DNA of 64,000 nucleotides from Syngnathus acus. Lineage: Eukaryota; Chordata; Actinopteri; Syngnathiformes; Syngnathidae. The stretch spans positions 16,357,976 to 16,421,975 of the forward strand of contig NC_051089.1 in the NCBI RefSeq assembly GCF_901709675.1, read 5' to 3'. The first letter of the stretch is position 1; every line of letters begins with the position of its first letter. Below are positions 29,357-41,154 of the stretch, in pieces. The notes below the pieces were generated by a model. That model saw only the letters and a list, made by a program, of their open reading frames with translations. It had not been told where the DNA came from and did not search any database. Position numbers and translations under genes: made by a program.

Positions 29357-32300
29357 AGTTCCAGGGTGGAGTCTGGTCTTTGAATATGTTTGTATGTGAT
29401 GGCCTGATGACCATGGATGTGATGCTGTGCACTGCATCCATCTTCAACCTCTGTGCCATCAGTGTGGACAGGTAATACTCTCCCTCCTCTCTAGAGTCAC
29501 ACTGAAATACATTCACCAACCACTTCAATCGATACATTTACAGTGTCTGATGAGATCCGATACAAGAGCTACATGAAAAAATTGTATGATGGAGGTCCAA
29601 TGGCAGAGAAAAGTCACATTTGTCTTTCCTGGCTGTACAACGTATCTTAAGCAACAGTAAGATAGCAATACAGATATTTTACAGCAAGTTGTATGATGGT
29701 GACTAATTTTAGTCCCATTAGGTCATGCAAAGTCACCCATCGGTGGAGTTTTCTTTTTTATTGGGGCTTTCCTTCACATCTGTTATTTCCTTGATTAATT
29801 CTGGAATGGTTCATGGAGAAGAAAACACCATGCTCATCCATACCGCTGTTCTAATCTAATCTAATCCATCCATCCATCCACCCATCATCCATTTATCCAT
29901 CCATCCATCCATCCATCCATCCATCCATCCATCCATCCATCCATCCATCCATCCATCCATCCATCCATCCATCCATCCATCCATCCATCCATCCATCCAT
30001 CCATCCAACCCATCCATCCACCCAACCCATCCAGTGAGTCACAGGTGACCTGGAGTCTTTCTCTCCCTAACTTTACACCCTGGACTGCATAATATTATCA
30101 GTTGCAATGTGTTCTTTTGTTTTCCAGGTTCATTGCTGTTGCCATTCCTCTAAATTATAACCGCAAGCACGTGGACCATCGTCAACTCATCCTGCTGTCA
30201 GGCACCTGGCTGCTCGCCCTAGCTGTGGCCTCACCTGTTATCTTTGGAATCAACAATGTACCAAACCGTGACCCCAGCACATGTAAACTGGAGGACAATA
30301 ACTATGTTGTTTATTCCTCCATCTGCTCCTTCTTTATTCCATGCCCCATCATGGTCCTGCTATACTTTGGTGTCTTTCGCAGCCTACGCCACTGGGAAGT
30401 GGCTCGTAAGGCCAAACTGCGCAGCAGCATTGACGCGTGTAGGAAGCTGCAGCATGCGGTCATCGCCACCGCCCTCCCCCCGCTGGCGAGCGCCATCACC
30501 GGACCTTTGTTGACTCCTCTACCTAAGATGATTGAAAGAGGCCAAGCTGATCCGTCGAGGCTTGACTATATGGATGACTACTTCAAGCAAGAGATTCCTT
30601 ATCCCCGTCAGTATGAAGCAAACTCCATAGCCACAGTGACCTACAGCCAAGAACAGCACAGACAGAAAGGAGCCAAGATCAACAGCAGGGAGAGGAAAGC
30701 CATGAGGGTGTTGCCTGTTGTTGTCGGTGAGTTTCTTTATTTCCACTTTTTTTTCTCCATTTTTTTGATATAGCATACGCTACCGTTCAAAAGTTTGGGG
30801 TCACTTAGAAATGGGCTTATTTTTTAAATCAAATCGCAATTTCTTGCAAAAGAAAGCCTGTTTTTGACATCTTTGAGAAATACTATGGCGCTCGTGCTGG
30901 CGGTTATCGTTACAACTTCAAAGTTGTGTTCGCAAAATCTTAATACAAAAAGGTGGTTGTAAAAAATAAGTTTGTGGTGGTAAGATGACAAAAGGTGAAG
31001 AACTTTTTCAAGGCACTGAAACCATACTCAATGATAAGATCATACTCACAAAAGGCCAAAATCTGCAACTCCATCATAAGTGAACCAAAGTTTCAAAGAA
31101 GATAACGGAGTAATTGATTACTTCAGTGAGCTAATCCATTGAGGAGCACAACTAACAGCTTGTATCGAATTAATTATATTCCCCAGCACGAAACAAACAC
31201 CTTCATCAAGAGTCTTGAACATTGATGCCTCAGGCCTAACCATTTTGAAATTATACCAAAATATTGTTTCTGGGATTGTGAACAAAGAGGACTACATTCA
31301 CCCAAAAAAGGAAAACAAATAATGACTCATTTAATATCCACATGTTGCTGTATGTCTTAACACGTTGAGGGCATGCCAGAATACCCCAACAATGAAGAAT
31401 TCTAGATATTTTTAGCAGCATGTTCCTTGCCATGGTAAAGTCAACTCATTTAAGGGTTGGATCTGTCTAAGGCAGGAAACCAGCTCTTATCGAGGTTTCC
31501 AAGCAAACATGGTGGAGTGGCATTTACCTGTTATACTGCACACAAGTGGAATAAGATGCCAACAAAAGCAAAGTCAGCCCCGAGTGTCATTTACACTTTT
31601 CCCAAATACTTTTGATCAAGGTCTTTTATTCATTTAAAATCAATTTTCATTGTTGGTAATTTTACAAAGCTACTCATTTCTTTACTGTGCTGTTAAATGC
31701 CTTTGAATAGATGTTTGCAAATGTGTGTAAAATCCAACCCTTTCTGTAAAATAAAAAGTAATTTTCCATTTTAAGTCACCTGCATCGGTATACTATTTTT
31801 TTTTCATCTGTTTGCAGTCATTTATGTCCTAACAGGACCAAATACAGTGATCCCTCGCTACTTCGCTTTTCTTTTATCGCGGCTTCACTACATCGCGGAT
31901 TTTTTTTCCAAATTAAAAAAACATTTAAAAGTCAAAATAAAACTTCTATATTGAGGAAACGTGTCTAACCTTTAGGACAAAGTAGTATTGCTCCAAATGT
32001 TCGTTTACATTCCTTTAGAAGTCCGTTTTCGCGTGTTAGCATGATCGCGAATGAGCATCTTTCCGCGAACTCGTTAGCCTGCCCAGTACTTCTTGTTGGT
32101 GACCGTACTTTGCGGATTTCACTTATCGCGGGTGGTATTTGGAACCAATTATCCGCGATAAAAGAGGGATTACTGTAGATGGAATTGCACTGATATTGGT
32201 CAGTATAGCTTGGCAAGATGTTATATATGCAATTATATATTTTTTCTATGACGTAGTACTTCTCCAGGGTGAATGAGATATCTACCATTCATGCATTTCT

Positions 32301-32584
32301 GTGAGAAACAGTTGATCATTTGTCAAGTCCATGATAAATGAGTTTTAATAATACTGCTTTCATACATTCATGCAGGCTGCTTCCTCTTCTGCTGGACTCC
32401 ATTCTTTGTGGTCCATATCACTCGAGCTGTGTGCGTGTGGTGTGAGATCTCTCCTGGACTAACAAGCACGGTGACCTGGCTGGGTTATGTCAACAGTGCC
32501 CTCAATCCTATAATCTATACCATCTTTAATACGGAGTTCAAGAATTATTTTAAGAAATGCTTCAGAAAGTGCTGCTACACATGA
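28505..32584 (+). CDS. drd4: Dopamine receptor D4, G-protein-coupled receptor
   Basis: Four exons (28505-28750, 29359-29471, 30128-30726, 32376-32584) join to 388 aa, the same exon number as human DRD4. Seven membrane spans are visible. Key residues: FADLL in TM2 (Asp2.50), [14 protein letters not shown] in TM3 with the amine-binding Asp at about 102, SVDRF in place of DRY as in other D4 receptors, FCWTPFF in TM6 and NPIIY in TM7. The tail ends CFRKCCYT, the short palmitoylated end of D2-like receptors. NCS and NLT near the start are glycosylation sites. The family couples to Gi/o and lowers cAMP. The third loop is encoded in exon 3; the 48-bp repeat famous in human DRD4 is absent. Introns hold a (GT)n touching the exon 2 acceptor, a long CATC array, and transposon remnants before exon 4. 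Confidence 0.96.
29325..29356 (+). repeat. (GT)n microsatellite forming the drd4 exon 2 acceptor
   Basis: About sixteen GT units, with one GC interruption, run directly into TAG and exon 2 (TTCCAGGGTGG). The usual pyrimidine tract is replaced by alternating T and G. Confidence 0.9.
29865..30040. repeat. (CATC)n array in drd4 intron 2
   Basis: A run of CATC units of about 175 bp with few interruptions, ending about 90 bp before exon 3. The complement of GATG, so it may be grown from a SINE or LINE tail. Confidence 0.9.
30780..31622. mobile_element. Possible decayed Tc1-like element
   Basis: Starts TACCGTTCAAAAGTTTGGGG, a typical Tc1-type terminal repeat in fish. A weak inverse match (TCCCAAATACTTTTGATCAA) near 31600 may be the other end. 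No transposase motif readable. Lies in drd4 intron 3. Confidence 0.35.
31845..32175. mobile_element. Mariner-type MITE, copy 2
   Basis: Same orientation and ends as the copy at 21465 (CAGTGATCCCTCGC ... GAGGGATTACTG), flanked by TA. Sits 200 bp before drd4 exon 4. Confidence 0.85.
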
Positions 32585-32662
32585 TCGGTCTGATTAACAC
32601 TATGATTGTTTGCACTGTAATAGTCCGGCAACAGGTCAAGTCAAGGTGTGGATGGTTTAGAT

Positions 32663-33573
32663 CAGTGGTCCCCAACCACCGGGCCGCGGACCGGTACCGG
32701 TCCGTGGGTCACTTGGTACCGGGCCGCCAAGCCGCACAGAAAAAAATAAATAAATAAATATATATATTTATTTATTTATTTTTTTCATTGACGAGCAATT
32801 CATTCAGGTTAAGACGCTCGTCCCGGTCACGTGACATGTTTCCCCAGTCGAGCCCGCAAAGCTAGCAAAAATGAGTAAGAATTTATTTTGAAAAATATAA
32901 AAAATTTGGTGAATCTCTCCCAATTACATCTGTCGGTGCATCTGAAAAATAAGGACTCTTGACACAGGGCGCTCGTCTCGGTCACGTGACATGTCACCAC
33001 AGTCAAGCCCGCGAGGCAAGCAAAAATGAGCAAGAAACAGAGAAGTTTGGAAAGCTTCTTCGGAAAGGGAAAAACGTCCAATGAGGACACTGAAGAAGAA
33101 GAGGCTACGACTTCTAAGAAAAGGAGAGCTGCATTTAAAAGAACATTTCTGGAGTCCTACTTAAAATATGGATTTATCGCCACAGGTGACTCTGACGCGC
33201 CAATTTATATGTGGCGAAAGGCTAGCTAACGAGGCAATGAAGCCTTCAAACCTGCTTCGGCACATGGAGACCAAGCATCCTGCATTTAAAGACAGACCTT
33301 AACCACTTCGGGTGTCATTGTCTCCGATTACGCCTAGATGGGAACGGCTCATTTCTGAGAAAAGAGCTCGGTGCTCCCACTAATTCAACGTTTTATTTTT
33401 ATGTGGTTTATATTTGTTTTTATGCCAGTCGTATCATTTTATTTCATCCTATTTATATATATAAATATTTAAATAATAAATATATAAATATATTTATTTA
33501 TATAAAGGCCGGTCCGCGAAAATATTTCTGACACGTAACCGGTCCGTGGTGCAAAAAAGGTTGGGGACCACTG
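32663..33573 (+). mobile_element. Non-autonomous hAT element, copy 2
   Basis: Same ends as the 2978 copy in the opposite orientation, with a perfect 8-bp duplication GTTTAGAT (32655-32662 and 33574-33581). It lacks the SINE, so its AT-rich stretch near 33440-33500 shows the original unfilled site. Inserted just 3' of the drd4 stop codon, probably in the 3' UTR. Confidence 0.9.
33026..33304 (+). pseudogene. hAT transposase N-terminal fragment, frameshifted
   Basis: Begins MSKKQRSLESFFGKGK like the copy at 3625 but loses frame near 33200, where eight bases are missing relative to that copy, and ends after 67 codons. The downstream zinc-site sequence remains in another frame. Confidence 0.65.
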
Positions 33574-33581
33574 GTTTAGAT

Positions 33582-35249
33582 GCATTAGTGCAGTGGTCAT
33601 AAACTAGCTACATCAATTTGTTGTACCTCGACTGTCAGTTGGTAAAAATGTTTTTCCTTTGAGCACAATCAGTTTTAGAAAGTCACAAATCACAGGCATA
33701 CCGTTTGGTAGCTTGTTTTACCGAGCTTGTTATCTTCTGAGGATCAACTACGAAAAACGACATCTGCCAGGAAAGATGGATTCAAGCCTAAAATGTCCTC
33801 AAATGCTCAAATGTGTCTTCTCAAGACATGTTTTTCCTCTCAAGATTGTTGTTGATTGCAACTTGACGTAGGGACATTGCTGTCAGTATACAGAAATGCT
33901 TTGGATATTAGGATCAAGTTTTTGAAAAAGGAAACATGCTTGATTAAGGGAAAATCCAGGTCAAAAACTGCCCTCACCCCTGCATACTTATGATTAAGGT
34001 CTTAAAGCATTTTTTAAATATTTTTGTTTAAAATCTTGTTCTTGCACTGTATATTCTTTTAGTAATTTCGGTAATGTACATTTGTATTTGTTTACTTTGC
34101 TTTAAAAGTTTTTGACTCTTTTGTTTATAAATGTTTTTACATGTTAATTATATGAAGCACATTACTCTTGTGTAAATGCACAATATAGAGAGACTGACTG
34201 ACTTACCTTGCCTTTGTTTTTCTATTGGATCCCCTGACACAAAATACTTAATTGGTTTCTTAAATGTTTTAAAATATTTGCTGTGGATTGATAATCCGCA
34301 ACAATGATGATTTTAAGTAAAAAAACAAAAAAGGCCAGAAAAGAGCAACGAACGGACAATTTTATGTAGTAGTTTCTGGTTGCAGAACCTATATCAAAAT
34401 AATTAGCTTGTAGGCGTGCACTTAAAAAAAAAAAATCCACATCTGTATTCCGTTAATATTCGAGTTAAGGTCAAAATTCCAATATCTGAAACTTTTTTAT
34501 CCAAATAGATGTCACTTTTGCTTCTTACTTATTATTGTCAATTATAGCCACATCTTTCACCACAGTAATAAAGTACTGTAGTCGGTTTCCTCCTTGCTGC
34601 AGAAGTGTGGTACTGTGCTGCAAGTGAGTTTTGCAATGTTTGTTTATTTCTGCTTGTGTATTCATGGTGGATTGCGCGCAGACAAGTTGCTTGTCGAGTC
34701 AAAAGATCCAAATTCCTTGCTAATAGACCACAAAACATTTTCATTTCACTGGAGATATTCTGATGCATATTTATGTGACAAAATATTTTACTCGTAAAAG
34801 GAATAACCCAGAGGTCATATTCAGACTTTTAAAAACCCAAATATGAGCTTATTCAGGTTTTTGCGGTTGTTTAAATGGCCTTGCATGAACGGAATATTGT
34901 CAGAATTACACTTTTCAAGGGGTTATTGAATGCATGTGAACCAGGCAGAGTTAGGAGCGCCCCTTATCTAAATAATGGCAATACTCGGCAACGTCATACA
35001 AGATTTTTATAGCAAAAGAGACCAGGAAACTGATAAAAAAAAAAGATAGATAGATAGATTAGATAGATATTTTACTGATCCCAGGGAGGAAATTCAGTTT
35101 TCCAGCAGCATTCATACTGCAGAGTGGGTACTATGTTTGACTGTTAAATGTTTAAAATGGGCAAGATGGCGTTACACAGGGTATTTTGACACCAAATCAG
35201 CTTTAAATTTGTTTTCAGAAAATCAGATGACATTGATATTTGCACTTTT
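33582..35249. other. Intergenic region between convergent drd4 and sirt3, left part
   Basis: AT-rich. At about 35043-35100 a (GATA)n run joins TTTACTGATCCCAGGGAGGA, a dispersed teleost retroelement tail of unnamed family. No exon seen. Confidence 0.45.
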
Positions 35250-35263
35250 ATGGTTTATACACA

Positions 35264-35613
35264 GGCGGCTCGGTGGAACACTGGTTAGCACATCCGCCTC
35301 ACAGTTAGGAGGGTGCCGGTTCGATTCCACCTCCAGCCAGAGTTAGCATGTTCTCCCCGTACCTGCGTGGGTTTTCTCCGAGCACTCCGGTTTCCTCCCA
35401 CATCCCAAAAACATGCTTGGTAGGCCAATTGAGCACTCCAAATTGTCCTAGGTGTGAGTGAGAGTGCGGATGGTTGTTCATCTCTGTGTGCCCTGCGATC
35501 GGCTGGCAACCGGTTCAGGGTGTCCCCCGCCTACTGCCCGATGACTGCTGGGATAGGCTCCAGCACGCCCGCGACCCCCGTGGGAACAAGCGGGATAGAA
35601 AATGGATGGATGG
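35264..35613 (+). mobile_element. tRNA-headed SINE with 14-bp target duplication
   Basis: Starts GGCGGCTCGGTGGAACACTG, carries a perfect B box GGTTCGATTCC and ends in GGATGG. The duplication ATGGTTTATACACA flanks it (35250-35263 and 35614-35627). Close in sequence to the copy at 3103. Confidence 0.9.
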
Positions 35614-35627
35614 ATGGTTTATACACA

Positions 35628-36448
35628 CTGCGCAATTGAATGATAATTTTTCAGGTCTTGCTTTTAACATTTACACTGTCCAAAAATTATGATTCATCAT
35701 GATTCATTCATTTTGTAAATGATTGTCTCTGATCATTCATGAATTCTCAGATTTACCATTTTCCAAAAGTTACTGATAGGTTAACATCTTTCTTTGATAT
35801 CCCAAACTATAATGTGTATAATTTTAGATCCAGAAGTGGTAATCTACTTTATATATACCTACAGTTTTTCCAAATAAAGAAACACATTATCTTGGTCTCA
35901 AATCTGGATGCTATGACACTTAATTATATTATTCCTTTGAGTTACAATAAAGTCTGTGTTATCATGAGTGTACTGTTTGTACTTCTAACCACAACCATGT
36001 GCCGAAGTTAAAAATATTCTTTACAGGTTAAAAGTCCCTACTGATTTGATTTTTATTATATGTAATGATGTTTGACAGTCAGTAACAATGGGTAGTTTAT
36101 CAAAAGTCAATTCCAGCTGTTCACTAAACAGATCCAGTGCTGTGAGTAGCTCTGAGGTGCAATTAATTCGTAGCAGAGCAATCCTATTTTAATAAACAGA
36201 AAAAAAAGAGGCCATTATTATTGGTGCCTACATTTACATGAAATCAGTTTTAATTGGTCCATGTGATCTTCTGGAGAAATGTTCATCCTCTGAATGTTCT
36301 ATTTCTCATTATTCTTCATTTGTCATTGTTGCATTCTGTAGATAAAAACAATATATAACATGAGTGCATTAGCCAGTTAGTCGGGCTTCCAATCCATTAA
36401 TCTTATTTTCTGACACGACCAATCTTTTGTCCCTTGTGGAGATTATTT
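35628..36448. other. 3' flank of sirt3
   Basis: AT-rich DNA after the SINE and before the sirt3 stop codon, presumably its 3' UTR on the minus strand. No other feature seen. Confidence 0.4.
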
Positions 36449-39400
36449 TCAGTTGCCAGCCGAATGGGAACTCACTTTCTTAGCAGCCGCTGCCATCAGA
36501 GCATCCAGCTCCCGAGTCCAACCGAGGGCATGGACAAATGTTTGGACACCGTTCACTACATCGCCCAGCAGTACAACATCACAGGGTCGAGTGTTCCTCA
36601 TTGCAAATGGACCCACTAAGTCCCTGTTGATGAGCAGCCGAGGAACAGAGCCTCGAACAGCTCCAGCTAGACTGGCAAAGGGCTCCACCTTTAGGGAGGA
36701 AAATGAACAACAGTATGAGGCATTAAGACTTCACCCAAACTTAATATTGCTCAGTTTTCATTACTAATCTATGAAAGGTAGTGCTGTAATTAAATAAAGG
36801 ATCAATCTGGGAGCTGTTTCTGGTGAGGCGTCAATCGGTTGAATAAAAAGACACCTAGGTATTTTTTAGAAACGTTGACCAGAAAGGGCCTCTTTTTTCC
36901 GATTATAAAAAAAAAAGGCAGTATTGCATCCTAAGCAATACAACAGTGCATGCTTGTGTTAACTGCACCACTATGTTGGTCTGTACCAATTTATCTATGC
37001 AATTTAATGCAAGGATGAGCAGTCCAGAACATGGATAGATGTGTTGGGGAAAAAAAAAAAAAGTTAACCACTCACACTGCACAAGAAGATGTGTATGCTT
37101 ACATTGTGATGTTATGTAGACTCTCAACTATGGCAGTCTGGATTGCGTTTTGAAGCTCCCCATACAATATGTTGCACTGTATGACTTTATTTTTTAAATC
37201 AACTAAAAGATAGTGGCAGCCAAGGAAGACACGCATTGCGACAGAAATAGAACGTGGGTGTTAATAATGACGGAGTGGTGGATACACTGAAAGTCGAGGA
37301 TCACTCATTTAATTTAATTGAACGGCGAGGCGTAGTCTGCTCGTACATTTGTAGAAAAAGATCTGCTTTATTATCCACTGGTAAATTAAAAATACGGTCA
37401 CATAATATACTAAAACACAATAATGTGGAACATAGTATATACCGTATTGGCCCGACTATAAGACGACCCTGATTATAAGACGACTCCCTCTTTTTCAAGA
37501 CTCACGTTTGAAAAATACTTTTTGAACACAACATTTAATTTTTACACAGAAAATAATTACAGTACATCTGAAACAGATGATTATAACAATATATTCGAGA
37601 GAAAAAGCATGTTATTTTGCCTCATTCAAATCATGCAAAAACTGTCAATCATATCTTAATATCTGAACCTTTAAATATGTAAACTAAAGTGCAATCACAT
37701 TTGTAAATGAATGGCTTCTGGTTTTTGAAATGTAAATAAACCAATCTACTGTGATAAAACAACTTAATTGCAATAACTGCATTAACCATCAAAGTGAAGT
37801 CTAACTGTAACCGTAGTCTTGAAACAAATCTGAATAAGGAAAAATATTGCAATAAAATAATGCAAACTGCTACTGCTATTTTTATTCTTCGTGACAGGGG
37901 TTTGCTTTGGCCTGGGGAGTTAAGTTCAGCATTCGCTTTAAAGATATCTGGCACCATCTAGCGTTGTGAATGGGCATAATGTCTAGACCCCGAATGTAAG
38001 ACGACACCTACTTTTTCAGTCTTATTTCAATGCAAAAAACACCGTCTTATATTCGGGCCAATACGGGTACTTGACAGCATATGGCCTGTCTCTCGAAACC
38101 ATGCGCGCAAGTCTCATTACCATGGAAATGGATTTCTCGTGTGTGTGCTGTCTGGCTGTGGCTGCGCGTCACTCGCAGCATTCCTCCACAAAAAAATTGT
38201 CAATGGCTGACTTTAACTACCAATCAATGCCAAACTTAAAAGGAGGAAAGTGGTTGAGTGAACTGAGCATCACATGCAACACAAGCATGGCATGGTCATG
38301 TGACTTATATCAACCTAATATAATATTGTGAATGTTCAGATCTTGATTTCGATACGATAACAATATATCACCCCAGTCCCGAGTTTTACATTACATAAAG
38401 TTATTCCAGCTAAAGATGCATCTCCTTTTTTTCAGACACTGTTTTATATCATTTATTCATTTTATATGGATGGACTTAACTGACCAAAATTTAAGACCCG
38501 GAAAAGTACAAGATTTGTTTGGTTTTTTTTTAGTCCTGAATCACAATCAGGCGAAAAACAAACCATTCACTTTCACAGGACTGTTTGTTAAATCAGTTGG
38601 AAAATGGAGCTCACCTCCAGTGAGGTGCCCATGATGATCAGGAGATCTGTGAGGGGAAAGTCTGTCAGGTACTTGAAGAAATGATGTGGCAGCTCCTCTC
38701 CAAAGAATATTATGTCCGGCTTTACAACACCCTTACAGGTCGGGCATTTAGGAATCACTCCACTCATCAAGTCTGGCTAGTGACAAGGAACTCCATTAAC
38801 ATTTTTTTTTGTAGAGTAATTTAAGAAATTGACTGAAATAAAAATATTCTGATTTATAACTCACGCGTAGGTCCTCTCCCTCATATTTTCTTCGGCAAAC
38901 AGTACATGTGGCTGTGGCAAACGTACCGTGGGCCTCAACGAGCATCTCAGAGGGGATCCCGGCTACTGTAGGGGAATGCAGCTAAATGTAAAATAATCAC
39001 TTCTTTACAAAAGAAATATGTCAAATACAACAAATTATGTAGAAAAATGAATACATACGTACATCTTTCCAGGCCATCAATATTCTGTGTGTACATTCTG
39101 AGAAGTAGACTCTTCTCGTGAAGCAGACGCACAAAATAGTGTGTAAGATTAGGCTGGTAATTTCCTGGATACAACTCTTTGGCTAGGGCAAAAAATGGTT
39201 CAGGATTGTGATGAAAAAAGGCCAATTCAAAAATAGCTTCAGCATAAGGCAGGTTATACTGCTGCAGGTTGTCATAGAGACCGCTTCCGGGGGACCTGCA
39301 GAGGAAATGACAACTCATTAAAGATCCCGGAATAAATGTTTTAATGTGTAAAAACAAACAAACATGGGGATAAGACACCATGGAGAACAATTTGACCTGA

Positions 39401-39639
39401 AATCAGGGATGCGTAAAAAAAAAAACATGGGGATAAGACACCATGGAGAACAATTTGACCTGAAATCAGGGATGCCACTAGGAGTGCTAATCCCTGCCCC
39501 TGCCATCACCACCACTCTCTTGTACTTCTGCTCCAGCATGTTCTTAGTGATGTCTTTCAAGGTCTGCTGCTCTGCAGATGCTCCACCACCCCGGGAGAAA
39601 AGTCCCTTAGTTGCATTCCACCAAGGAGAGTTTGTTTGT
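36449..39639 (-). CDS. sirt3: Sirtuin 3, NAD-dependent deacylase (N-terminal start unresolved)
   Basis: Five well-supported minus-strand exons: 39639-39460, 39295-39063, 38965-38865, 38776-38615, 36688-36449, giving 304 residues that cover the whole catalytic core. NAD-binding motifs [14 protein letters not shown] and TQNIDGL, the catalytic His in VEAHGTF, zinc cysteines CTVC and CPTC, and GTSLEVEPFASL and NRDLVG are all present. The block [20 protein letters not shown] is typical of SIRT3. SIRT3 removes acyl groups from mitochondrial enzymes. The first supported exon begins in phase 1 after CCCAG and reads [19 protein letters not shown] before the core; an in-frame Met (MLEQKYKR) lies just before the core. 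The presequence could not be fixed. The first exon's donor is duplicated 63 bp downstream. Last intron carries a MITE. Adjacent to psmd13 as in mammals. Confidence 0.92.
37442..38066. mobile_element. 625-bp MITE in the last sirt3 intron
   Basis: Inverted ends CCGTATTGGCCCGACTATAA and TTATATTCGGGCCAATACGG; TA precedes the left end. It matches both arms of the larger element at 15552-18650 in reverse, and so represents the compact form. Confidence 0.8.
39361..39475. repeat. 63-bp-period tandem duplication over a sirt3 exon/intron border
   Basis: Two identical 52-bp copies (39361-39412 and 39424-39475) are joined by an 11-base A-rich spacer. Each contains the end of the sirt3 exon (GATTTCAG on the minus strand) and the following GTCAAATT donor, so there are two equal 5' splice sites at 39460 and 39397. 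Confidence 0.93.
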
Positions 39640-39802
39640 CTGGGGAAATGTAGAGGTTAATTGAACCTCTTCATAAAAGGCGTGTGGGCTGCCATATTGG
39701 TAACGGGAAGATCAAAATCAAGAGTTTGCCAGTTCACTAGTGTAGCTCTAGCCGACGGTACGTCCTTGGGCTGAATAGGCCGCCGCTGCACCCGAAAAGC
39801 AC

Positions 39803-40652
39803 CTTGAAGATCCGAAACTGGAATGTACAAATCTATCTCTACTTTCGAACAAAATTCTCTGAAAAGGCCAGATGTCAAAAGTTACTGTGTAATAATTATA
39901 CCTCAAAACAACTGAATCATCCAAGCCCAAGTGGTCACTTGATTTGAGAAAAAAATGCAAAAAAATGTGCACTTATTACAAATCAACTTCTGAAGACTGC
40001 ATGACATGTAATTTACACGACTACAAATTTACTCTGAAACAATAGGAACATTCACGGCATAAATTCTAATGTTCTCTCCAATAACAATATGGCAGCTACT
40101 GTCGTAGCATATGGGGTCACCAACCTTTTTGAAAAAGAGAGCTTCTGCTTGCGAACTGATTAACGCAAAGGGTTGCTAGTCTACTAGTTTGATACACACA
40201 TTTGAAATAACTAACTTACTCAATTGCTTTTGATTATTAGCAATAATTATAGTCATCTATGGGAAGACACCATGTTTGTGATTTTTCTCAATAATTATCA
40301 AAAATAATCTAACAAGAGCTAGATTATACATGTACAACACTTTATCCCTATAAATATCGACAAGTGTTTACATGTTAAAATAATCACTACAACATTCCTA
40401 GAAAATCACAATGTCCCATCCCTGGTGGTCTTTGAGTGAAATTGGGAATTCTACTTTAAGAATGTTAGGTTATAGGAAAACAAGTCGGCATTCCATGTTT
40501 GAGTCTGTCAGTATGTTGTGATACCTGACCCACTTGGAAAAACGTCTTTCATCTTGACACGGACACAAACTTCTTTGACCACGGTCTATAAAACATGACA
40601 TTTGCTCTTCAGTACACTGCACCGTAAAGTTTACACTGTAGGAATTCTCCAT
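39803..40652 (-). other. Candidate 5' exons of sirt3
   Basis: Minus strand. A first exon candidate (40652-40525) opens at ATG (MENSYSVNFTVQC...) and ends TCAG/GTATCA. A second (39858-39803) lies between TTTTCAG and AAG/GTGC. Joined, the first two stay open (REFCSKVEIDLYIPVSDLQ) but do not enter the third exon in its reading frame unless a different acceptor (CATCTGCAG at about 39570) is used. In the other frame the second exon reads RFVHSSFGSSR, Arg/Ser-rich like a mitochondrial presequence, but then has no upstream ATG. Transcripts are required to decide. Confidence 0.4.
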
Positions 40653-41154
40653 TGCAGCTGTTTGTTCACTGACCGCTAGCAGGGACAGTTCCGCTTAATC
40701 TTGACAACCAACGTCGATACAAGAAACATTTAGAGCTCATATAAGCCATCACACTCATATACGATATAATAAACAACAAGAAAAACAGCACTAAACCTCC
40801 ATGGTATATGGCTACGGAAGAGGATTAGGTCCAATACATGTCAACTCGTCGAGCGACATGAAATTCCTAAACCTGTCGGTGAAGGTCCGTACTGTTATTG
40901 CGTGACGCAGAATAAATACCGTCATAAATATATAGTATTACAGTAACTCCAATAATCTTGTAAAAATCGCTTTACTTCCCTTATGTAGATATTTTTTTAA
41001 ATACAGTAGCGACAAACTGAGGTCGACCTGACGGCAGAATTCCTTCCCATAATTCATTGCGTCAAGTCCAGCAGACCAACTACACTACAAGCTATTTGAC
41101 GCTAGCCCGAAATCATTCAGAACGAGTTGAGTTTAATATCACTGTGTTGCCGCC
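40653..41154. promoter_or_regulatory. Probable bidirectional promoter of sirt3 and psmd13
   Basis: About 500 bp separate the two divergent starts. No TATA box near psmd13; a CRE-like GCGTGACGCAG lies at about 40899-40909. Mammalian PSMD13 and SIRT3 are known to share a promoter, so the arrangement is conserved. Extent is inference. Confidence 0.6.

Noticed and set aside
39657-39878. Open frame of 73 codons on the minus strand ending MKRFN, taken as a separate small gene
   Set aside because: It overlaps the presumed sirt3 5' exon and intron and ends in a stop just before the next acceptor; no homology recognised. Kept only as part of the uncertain sirt3 start.
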